NCBI GenBank assembly: GCA_037178975.1
Contig: JASJZH010000004.1
Span: 3,720,001-3,784,000 of the forward strand
Length of the DNA: 64,000 nucleotides
Reading direction: 5' to 3'
Origin: Oscheius tipulae
Taxonomy: Eukaryota > Nematoda > Chromadorea > Rhabditida > Rhabditidae
The translations under genes were made by a program, and so were the position numbers. Positions 24,248 to 33,600 of the stretch are shown here, in pieces. The notes under the pieces are model-generated. The model was not told the DNA's origin. It searched no databases and saw nothing but the letters and a program-made list of their open reading frames with translations. Within the stretch, counting starts at the first letter, position 1; the number at the start of each line of letters is the position of its first letter.

Positions 24248-24807
24248 ATGTCGATGAAAGAGTGGCTGGGCATCGACAAATTCCAGAAGCTTGGAAAGAT
24301 CATCAAGCAGATGGGTGGAATCAAAGCTGCCGCCAAGAAGAGATATCTGTAAAATTCCAACAGAACTTCTAACTTTTCGTTTGTTCAGGATGGACGTGAC
24401 TCGCGTCGGAACTCTGGTCGGCGAAGACAAGTACGGTAACAAGTACTATGAAGACAACTCCTACTTCATGCCTCGTAACAGATGGGTCGAGTTCCCTGAA
24501 AAGGTCTGGCTCGACTATGATGCTTCCCAGATCCCACCAGAATGGCACTCGTTAGTTTTCACCTTTTGCTAGTCTAACGAATATACTTTTCAGGTGGATG
24601 CACCATATAACCGACCAGCCTCCTACGAAGCAGGAGCCGTTGACTCAGAAATGGTCTCTCGACCACCAGGAGAACGTCTCCATTTTCCCGTAATCCTTCT
24701 TGTTATACCCAAAAACCGGTATTTTTAGTGAGAAGAAGTACATCCCTTATTCGACAACTCGTACCAAGGTTACCGGCTGGCAGCCTGGACAGAAGAGCAG
24801 CGAATAA
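24248..24807 (+). CDS. NADH dehydrogenase (complex I) subunit NDUFA12/B17.2
   Basis: Accessory subunit of mitochondrial complex I. The predicted protein of about 145 residues contains [43 protein letters not shown] and [18 protein letters not shown], the family signature blocks, at normal length. The start at 24248 directly follows TTTGCAG. The three introns are 45-60 nt. It lies 165 nt after the p47 stop on the same strand, so it is likely the last gene of the dars-2/p47/NDUFA12 operon. Confidence 0.95.
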
Positions 24808-25635
24808 TAGATTTTGAGTCGAGAATTGAATAGACGATGTCCCAAGTGTATAAAAGATTAGAGTAAAACTGTTCCTAAATACAAAGAATAGGAATCACTT
24901 TTAATGGAGAGAGGGATTTCTTTTGAAAATCAATTATTCGTCTCGTTAATGAGGCACAACGGCAGAGATTAGTCACTTATTCAATTCCCTCGCCTGCTGA
25001 GATTAGCCTTCCTCTTCTATTCGCCTGTTTACAACATTTTCAGCTCTCCCGTATTGACGGCAGCTCCATTTTTCGTAGGTAATCGCAAAGTTCTGCCGGT
25101 TATTCTCTCCGAGAAGATTTCGCGTCAAATCGCCTTCGGAAAGTGGCCGTCTGGTCTAATCCCTGTTTATTCCAATCCACATCTGACATCAGTCTTCGAG
25201 CGCTCTCTTTTGACTCACTTGTTCTCTTGATCTTTTCGCCGTATCCATGTTCACCTGCCGATTCGAGCACAGGATTACGTATGTTAGGAAGCCGCGGCAG
25301 ATTAATTGCACATTCAGATTTCCGAACCAGTTGGACAGCAGTCCCTTGAATTCTTGTTGACGTTATTTCTTTTCCTTTTCTATTTTGAGGAGTTTTGTCC
25401 GATTCTTCTTCTCCAAGATCGTCGAGATCATTTCGAAAGCTGCCCACGATTCAGTCCTGTTTCCTGTCGACTCATTCCTCTAATTATCTCTCCTAAATAA
25501 CAAACCATGTTTACGCCATCAGACTACTCACTCTTTGTATCTGTTCATCTCGTCCTAACTGAAAATTAGGGCTAAAATGTCACTGCCCAATCGTTTCTCC
25601 TCGACCTACTTTGGATCAATTAGACTCAGGTTCAG
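24808..25635. other. Intergenic region upstream of nuclear receptor 1
   Basis: 830 nt. The left part is the NDUFA12 3' UTR. The rest shows short open frames on both strands without splice support. It probably holds the promoter of the receptor gene to the right. Confidence 0.4.
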
Positions 25636-27994
25636 ATGATGTCCTCCATGCTGTCTCTCTTCCCATCAAGTTCTCAGATCAACTTGGCACTTTTGGATTT
25701 CGACCTACTCCCTACCAACTTGTCTCTCTTCTCTACTCCATCAACATCCCAAAGCATCCGACCTGCCTCGCCGGAAGATACCAAATATGTAGTTGGACCC
25801 ATGACCATCCAGGTAGTTCCTTGTCTCTCGACATAGTTGTTTGGGCTTACTGATTCAGAGGAAACTTTGATCTGTGCTTCTCTAATTGAGTCAGACTGAA
25901 AGAGCAAAGCCACATAATCTTAGAACGAGGGATATTTCAGGCACCTCCTGTACAACTGATTCGTACAAATCAACGTCGGTGTGCTGTCTGTCATGCTGGT
26001 TCAGCAGCTCCACATTACGGAGGCATTGTTTGTGGGTCAGTTTCATCTGTCAGGAAGTGTTTCGAAGCGTTGTTATGAGAAGATTAGGTGCGAATCGATG
26101 AGACAGGTGGAAAAAGAGACCGCGCGAAGGAATAAGAAGAAAAGGGATCTCAGAGTTATGTACCCGTTTTGATATTAGTATCTGTTAGCAATGAGACCCA
26201 TTAGGGTTACAAATAAGACAGATGTATGTGGTTTGTACTTGAACAGAGCACAGATTCGAGTAATATTTAAAGCCTGAGACGAAGACGATAGAAAAGACAA
26301 TGGGCAGACCTCTGTTCTCATATGGAAGCACCGGATGCCCAAACAAACTATGTTTGGCTGGGTGATTGCGCTGATGGCGCATGCGCAAAGAAAGGAGATT
26401 TCCAACAGCATGATAATTCTAAAGATTCCTACTTCAGAGGATGCAAGATATACTTCGCGAGATGCATACAAAAACGTATATATTACGTTTGTGACAAGAA
26501 CGGCAACTGCAAAATGACCCCAGGTACTGGTCATCTTAACGTGATGACTTTAGTTGTTCTAGGCAAACGGTCGAAATGTAGGGCCTGCCGATTCCAGCGA
26601 TGTCTCAAAGCAAAAATGTGTCCTGAAGGTATTCCTTGAAACAACTAATTAACCAATTAAATCTCTCAGAGGTCGGTAAATTACGCGAAATGAAGATACC
26701 CGACTCTCTTCTGATTCCCAAGGAGGAAGGAGCTGTCGTCTCTTACTTCGATCATTCCGTTCTCCAAAATGTCAGTCACATTTCTATCAAGTGATCTCCG
26801 TTTTATTTATGGAACTTCTAAATCTGGAGCACGCGTTATAAGTCTTTTCGAAAAAAGAGTATTGTAGACCATGAGTGACAGGAGGATCCGTCTCGAAAAA
26901 CAGTTCCTCGGAGAATACCCCAGTACCAGTCACATTCGATCTGTCGTGCGGACATTCATCAATGTCGAAAGGTTCCCATTATTCTGTTCAGACTAGACCA
27001 AAATGCTCAGATCCTGTGACAACAATTCCTGTGCGTTTTCCTCGGAAAACACGTCTTGTTCGCTGGCAGTCTCCCTCTCTGATGCTCTTCGGAACCCAAT
27101 GGTCGTTTGTGAACGGACGCCGGTAACCTAGCGGATAATTTGGTAATTGTAATCGTATTCAGATTCACTGGGAGAAAAGCCATTTGAACTCCTTGAACAT
27201 GGATCCCAAAAGACTATTACAGAGCTACTGCCGTCTTCTCGTCCATTATCTAGAGTTCTTACAATCGGTAGAGGATCTTTATCAGATCAAAGAGAAGCAC
27301 AGGGTAGAGATTGATGTTGAATAGGAATCCAAATCTGTTCCAGCTGAATCTGATCTCCTCACGAATGTGTCCTGTTCTTCTTCTGACTCTCGCGTATAAC
27401 AGCCACAAATACGAGAGTAAAGGTGTTCTTCTGGATGGCTACGAGATCCGGTCTGATAATCAGTGAGTTGTACTCTTTTCAGAGGTTGTAGAGCATCTGT
27501 ATATGAAAATAACTTCCAGATCGCCAAAGCTTATCAGACGATTTGTGGAGGCAGTGAAGAGTCAGTTGATTCAAAAAGTGAAGCAACTGGATATGACACA
27601 TGAAGAATATATCCTGATCAAACTAATAACTATCTTTACGCTGGGTATTTCTATACCGTCTTTTTTCCCGAAACGATTCATTCAGCTGCTCCATTAAGCT
27701 GTGAAGACGCAGAAGCCTCCGTCAGGACCATTCGGTTCAAACACGAGCGTTTTTTGACCTCGTACATTCGAGACGCATTTCCTGACTGGGATAACGAGAA
27801 GATCTTCGTCCGCGTGAAAAACATGATTGAACTAGTCAACACTCTCTCTGTAAGTTTCGTTCAGTATGCAGTGGTGGTGTTTTCAGAAACTGTCGCAGGT
27901 TCCTCTTCTGGTTATTGTTTTGGCCGTCAGTTTGAACATAGGACAACTTCGGGGACAGTTGACATACGATCTGCACATCCGAAGATACGATTAG
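25636..27994 (+). CDS. Nuclear hormone receptor 1, divergent nematode type
   Basis: Ligand-regulated transcription factor. The start MMSSMLSLFPSSSQ at 25636 directly follows GTTCAG. After a 59-residue leader comes a C4 zinc-finger DNA-binding domain. Finger one reads RRCAVCHAGSAAPHYGG and its P-box CGGCKIYFAR is reached across an intron of about 400 nt. Finger two reads YVCDKNGNCK...KCRACRFQRCLKAKM. The P-box (CGGCKIYF) departs from the common CEGCKGFF. The ligand-binding domain is split over short introns: RIRLEKQFLGEYPSTSHI, ALRNPMVVCERTPIHWEK, LLQSYCRLLVHYLEFL, RFVEAVKSQLIQKVKQL, EEYILIKLI. The end is QLTYDLHIRRYD. One intron (about 26959-26991) must be only 33 nt to avoid an in-frame TAG. 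The orthologue is not identifiable. Confidence 0.8.
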
Positions 27995-28206
27995 GTGATT
28001 CCAATGTTAGATCTATTCCTCCAATAAACTGGCAACAATGGCATAAAGCTATGACTAAAAAAGGCCATCGTCTTGGGATGTAATTGTAACCGAGAGCTCG
28101 AAGATGAAGAGAACCAGCAAGTTGATGTTGTTTTTTGGATAACAACAAGAGAAAAGAGGTAATATAGCAGTTTATTCCCCCCAAAAACAAAAAAAAAAAC
28201 AAAAGT

Positions 28207-28704
28207 TACTTCTTGATGTCAAAGTATGCAGAGAGAACAGCCTTGCCCTGTTTCTCATTTCTCCAGCTCTTGACGACAGCGGCTGAGCAACCGACGACCT
28301 TTGCTCTTTGTCATACTTGCAGTCCGCACCATTCTCCGATGAGCTTCTTGTCGGCAATCTTGATCAATGGAATGTCGTGCTCGTTACAGAGAGCTTGACG
28401 TACATAGACTTTTCGCAGTCCTCGGCCAGGACGCAAAAGTGAGCCTCACACCTGAAAATAAATGTTAGCTTCCTTTGGCACCTCAGATTCTTTATGCACG
28501 AATAGAGATGTGGCAAGTCGGCTGCTGCTCTTGCACACGACAGGTGGAGAATGAGGCAATAGGTTACCCGATACTCCGTTTTTGTATGCTACTACGGAAA
28601 AATGTCGTCCCATCTCTTGTACAAAAAACGTTAACTCACTTGTCGGGAGCCTTGGCGGCCTCATGAAGACCCTGGGCGAGTCCGTCGGCATAGTGAGCAG
28701 TTTG
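28207..28704 (-). pseudogene. Ribosomal protein S12 pseudogene, 5'-truncated and frameshifted
   Basis: The reverse strand encodes ADGLAQGLHEAAKAPDK, an intron of about 190 nt (GTGAGTTAAC...TTTTCAG), then [20 protein letters not shown], a break, [25 protein letters not shown], an in-frame TGA, and KVVGCSAAVVKSW ending AYFDIKK. This is RPS12 almost throughout, but the frame is lost after MYVKL by what looks like a 10-nt deletion. The segment between GEWCGL and KVVGCS is about 12 nt short and contains a stop. The N-terminal 25-30 residues (VMDVNTAL region) are missing upstream. Because the intron is kept, it arose from DNA duplication, not retroposition. A working copy must lie elsewhere. Confidence 0.8.
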
Positions 28705-29637
28705 TAAGCCCAAATACGATATTTTTATTGAGAAATAAGAAAACGGGCTTGTATAGAAATGGGGAGTTTAGAGAAGAGCTGAAAATGACACAATTGAACT
28801 GGACGGGTTTACGGTAGTTTACGTACTGGGAGTTGGTGCGCGACGAGCTCTCAAAAGCCGCGAAGAAATCAAATTAAAAATCAGCTTTCTCTATTTCTAG
28901 TTTTCACTCCTCTTGTCGTTTTTTTTTCATTTTACATTTAAAATTGTTTTTCTATTTGCTATTGTGAATCAGAAGCAACAACTTTCTGCAAGTCATTGTG
29001 CTGTTCACTGAATTCCGTGGCCGAAACACTTATTTTTTGCGGCTTTTCTTTCGCTTCATTTCCACAATTTGTTCTATCAAATATTCTTAATTGTTTCGGC
29101 TCTGAACTAACCTAGAGGACTTTAAATAAGTAGGGGACCCAAAAGTGGGGGAAATTCTAAACCTGCCAAAAAAGAAGAAGAGGTCTCTTGGGTCGCTGAT
29201 CGCTTGTTGATAGAGATGGAATGGGAGTGCACGCTAGAAAGACTTCTAAGCTATCAGAAATGTTTCTGTCTTCGTCCCGAACTCTCTCTTTCCTACTACA
29301 ATTTCCCACTGAATTGAAATTGTCCCTTTACTTGAACCCTGCGTTGTGTTTTGGGTCACTGTGTCGTTTGAGTTTTAGTATTCGTGTGGTTTTCTCTTTC
29401 CTCTTCTGTTTCAAGTCTGCTCATTGACTAACCTTTTTATCCAAGTAATTTTCCATAACTGCTTCTCAGTTATCTAAATGTAGTCACATTTTTTTTTTAG
29501 AATCCCCTCCTTTTCTCGAGTCCCCTTCATTTTTCCGGAATTTTAGAACTCCCAACTTTTTTTTTTTTAGAATTTTTTTAAAGTAAGTCCAGAGTTATCG
29601 TTTGTTTAACTATTTGTGTGATCCTGGATTTTCAGGA
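28705..29637. other. Intergenic, T-rich
   Basis: 930 nt with several poly-T/poly-A tracts (for example 28920-28928 and 29562-29570). No open frame with family signal and no RNA gene seen. It should include the promoter of the gene starting at 29638. Confidence 0.4.
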
Positions 29638-30643
29638 ATGATAAAACGATCGAGGAAACAGCGCAGCTTTTTGGAGGATCCAGAAGTGAAGCTCCTTGAG
29701 GCGGCAGCCAAAAACGCCGAGCAAGAAATACTCAAACTTCCGTCTCTTCTGGAAGGACAGGAAAACAATTTGTTTCTGAATCAGGCCGAGGTAATGTTAT
29801 CCTTCCGGATTTGTACAAAGTTGAATCGATAGGAATTAGCCGTCATTGAGCAGCAACACATTTTTGATGCGACTGAACACTTGCTTTCTATCTGCAGGGA
29901 CAAACTAAGGCTGCTCGATTCGAAGGTTTTTTGAATGTATTTTCTATTTAATTCCGATTTTAGGTCAAATTGATTGAAGAAAAAGAACGACTGCCAACCT
30001 CGAACATCTTCTCAGAAAAGACTGAGACTATTGGAAAAGAGATGAACGGTGAGAAACTTTTATTTACTATCGAATAATACTTTGCGTTTAGACATTCGCA
30101 AAAAGCTGCTCCAGAAAGATCTCGGCTTTCTCCACACTACCCAAAGTCATGTCGAAGATACGACGGGTGAGTTCTTCTCTTCGCAAATGCTTCTACCTCA
30201 ACATCCTAATTTAGATAAGGAAAACGACAGAGCTAAAAACGTGTTGCAAAGTGGAGGTAGCTCTCTAGACGGAAGTTTCACACAGACCGGAGTAACTTAC
30301 GAGGAGATCATGCGTATTCTTTTGTCTTGTTTGCCAATACTTTCCGATTTCAGGTCCTAAATATGTGACTGGCAGAATTCCTCAACCGAACTTCGACGCT
30401 ACTCTTGATTTTGAGAGCGAGGTGAAATATTTTCTTTTTCCTAGTAATTTTCTTTTTCAGAAGACCCGAATCGATATTTATACACCGGCCAGACCCCCTC
30501 CATTCGTTCTTCCAGCGCGACAGACACCGAGTTTGGGCCCAATTCCGACAAGTACTCCTCGCGCATACAATCCCCGTGGTCCACAAGTACCTCCACGTCC
30601 TGTGTTTAGCTCCATGTACGGCTTGCAGCTCAATCCAAACTAA
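29638..30643 (+). CDS. Unrecognised protein, coiled-coil N-terminus and proline-rich C-terminus
   Basis: The start at 29638 lies two bases after TTTTCAG. Six short introns can be removed in phase. The N-terminal 160 or so residues are charged and helical (RSRKQRSFLEDPEVKLLEAA, IEQQHIFDATEHLLSICRDK, IGKEMNDIRKKLLQKDLG), likely coiled coil. The C-terminal 90 residues are proline-rich (TPARPPPFVLPARQTPSLGP, PRGPQVPPRPVFSS) and end in GLQLNPN. No signal peptide, membrane segment or known domain is visible. The gene is bounded by an S12 pseudogene on the left and the large non-coding block on the right. I do not recognise the family. The proline-rich tail suggests SH3/WW-type docking, which is inference only. 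Confidence 0.7.
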
Positions 30644-33600
30644 ATAGAACTTGTCATATTCGTTTCGCATTTGTACTCTTGATTCCCAATAAACTCTTTT
30701 GCTTTACTTTTACTGATATTCCGTAAAGTAACGAATGAACTGAAATTCGAGAAACATTTATGAAGTCTCCGGGTTCTAGTTAGTGGGCAGGCAGTTGGTG
30801 ATTTCTGATCAATCTGCTTCTTGTTACAGCATCATTTGACGCTGATTGATGCCTGGGATTCGCCACCTTTTGCCTCCACTTCAAGTCCCTTTTTCCTTAG
30901 CTGACAGCTGACTCGTCACCTTCAAAATGATCCAGATCAAAGGATTGATTTGAAAGACTTTCACATGGGGTTATGACAGCCATTTGAAAGATCTGAACCA
31001 CACGTTGGCTGGAAACTGGTCCAAATATAGTGACGCGACTCGGCGAAGAACTCTGACTAATCGCAACTTGATCTTATACAGTCAGTTTGATCTTTGATAC
31101 AGTGGCTCTCTTGCATAATCTGCCCTATTGACCGAGACCGCAGACTCACTCGATCTGCCTTTGATCGATTCGAAAGTCATCATTCAGTGATTTCACAGTA
31201 CAGATCGGGCACTTTGAACTTGGGAGTCTTGAATGTGTGAATTATGGTGTCGCTACAAAACACCTGGAGCGGACAGCATGGTCTTTCGAACGGTTCCAGT
31301 TGGCATACAAGTCAACAAGTTTCCACTTTGTACTCTCTCCGGTATTTTCTGCAGAGTCAGGAACCCAAAATTCTTTTATCAGATCCTGACGCAGGTTGTC
31401 GATCGTAAAGGGCACGGGTGCTCCCGGAAGGCTCAAAGCGCCTGTCTCCAGTCGTAAAGTCAGCCAGGGTACTTGTAAATCCGTATGGGTGGTCCCCTCA
31501 TAGCATTTCAATCTCACCAAGAGGACTTCTTTTCTCCAGAAAATCATGCAACTCATACTTTTTCGAATAGTACGACTGCCGTATATCTCTGAGGAAAAAA
31601 CGATTTTGCAGTGCCTGAAAGATCGAGGTGAAGAGTAAAGTGTATAGTGCTGGGAGTCCCAGTATTTTTGTAAGATTCCCAGACAGAGGCGTAGACAGTC
31701 TCTTTGTCCCTCGCCAGCTGCGTTTTGCAGCCAGATCTACTCTGGCCGGTCCTGACGTGCTGTTTGCTGTGGGCGTCACGTGTTCAGGGGTTTTTATCCG
31801 TTCGCCGCTTCGTTTTCGCAACATTGGCGAGGATCGAGACAAAGAGTTCGTCCCGAGTATCGAATCGAAAAGAGGACAAGTCTGGTTCCCCCGCCAGACA
31901 GCCAGACATTTCCCGGCACGACCCGGGTGGTCTGTCCTTCTCTCAGAGGTCACCCCTTCTCCTATTTAATTGGATACAAACTGTTCAAGTTCTTCTGACC
32001 TGGGGATCGTAAACTCTCACTGTCAGACCCCTCTTTCGGATCATGTTGCACAGTAAAAGCGATAACAACCACGCGCCTCTCTGACGTCACGAAACGTCCT
32101 CCGGAATATACTACGACTGCAGCCGGCTCCAATGACGTCAATCAGTGGTGGGTCATGCAGACATTTTGCAGGGGAGGCTACAGTACTCTGTGATCAGACA
32201 ATAAATAGTCTGCAGACAGTTCCTATATTTGCAGCGCCATTCCACGAATCATTTCTCGCCATTCATACAGATAGTCTTTTCGTTATTCTTTTCTTCTCTC
32301 TTCTCTTGCAAATCTCATGATTTGGGAAAGACTGGCTGACTGCCAGTAGTGTACAGCAGGGAGTCTCCGTTACAAGGAGCTGCCGCTAGAGCTGGCTGTA
32401 ATGTGCATATGAGATCTTTGTTCAGTTGGCCGTCTGCCAACAGTTGTCTCTTCGCTAAAGAAAGCTCGCGGCCCAAACTGACTGATTCCTTCGGGCTAAA
32501 CATTTCTGGATGAATGAGTAAGGAAAGGAGTCACCTGGTTGACTCAGTTTCTTTGATGTTGGCGCCTTCGGTACCTGGTTTACAGCAGGTTCAGTGTGAG
32601 CCCGCTTCTTTTCTCCCTAATTTATGACACTTCCCCCGACTCGTCCAATCGCACTGTTGTTGCCGTTTTTTGTCCGTTTCCGGTAGCAGCTGGAGCTGGA
32701 TCATAGTCTGTGTGGCAATTACGAATTCAAGCCAATAGCAATCCGAATGGCCCACTGAATTGACGGGAGGACAGACTACAAACTTTCTCTCGTGGAGGGT
32801 CATTACTGCGAGTGTTCTTTTGATCCGAACCGCCTCCTCCGCCTTCTCGGAATGTGTTCGCTCCTGACTCATCAAAGACTTTTACTATGTCTTTTTGCAC
32901 ATGTGACTCGCATCTGCTGATGCAGCTCTACAAACGGGAAACTGTCGAAAGTTGAAAACAGCTCGAGCCGATCAATGAGCATGCCAAAACAAAGATATGC
33001 ATACTTGGTCCCTTGAAGAGAACGAGCTAAATATTGCTCAGATTTCCGCTGTTTACGAGAGGTCACTCCTCCGGGAGCTTCTCTTTGGAAATAAGCCAGG
33101 CCACGTCATTCCAATTCGAGCATCAGCGGTGACGCTGTTATGAAACAGCAGGGCACGGGACAGGAAGTGAGCAGGCGCAAATAGACTCACCCAAGTAATT
33201 GATGAATGAACAGGATCAAACATTCGATCATTGTTGATTCCCACCAGGATTTCCATAAGAAATACTGTATAATTCTGTTGTTGTGACCACCGATTCTCGT
33301 TTCATTGTCAGGATGTCTTTCGACCAGCTATCCCTTCAGAACTCGAATCCCTATCTATGCGTCGCAATCGTCCATTCCTTTTTTGGTTCAGATCCACGTG
33401 CACCACGACCGTCTTTGTTAACCTTATCGCTCTCTTCTGGCGCCTGGGGGTTGATCGCATGAAGCACACGTGATAGCACCATCCATACAATCCTCGGACT
33501 GCGTGTGAAAATAGTCGTTGTGTATCAATCAGTCGAACAGCCGTAAAGCCACTCTTCCTCCGATTTATGAGAGCAGACGCGGGAAAAGAGCTCTCATTTG

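Noticed and set aside
26339-26357. Hairpin CCAAACA...TGTTTGG in a nuclear-receptor intron
   Set aside because: A seven-base stem is expected by chance in 64 kb; no miRNA-like length or paired precursor.
31498-31953. Minus-strand open frame of 151 codons
   Set aside because: No family signal, composition typical of GC-rich non-coding DNA, and no phase-keeping splice partner.
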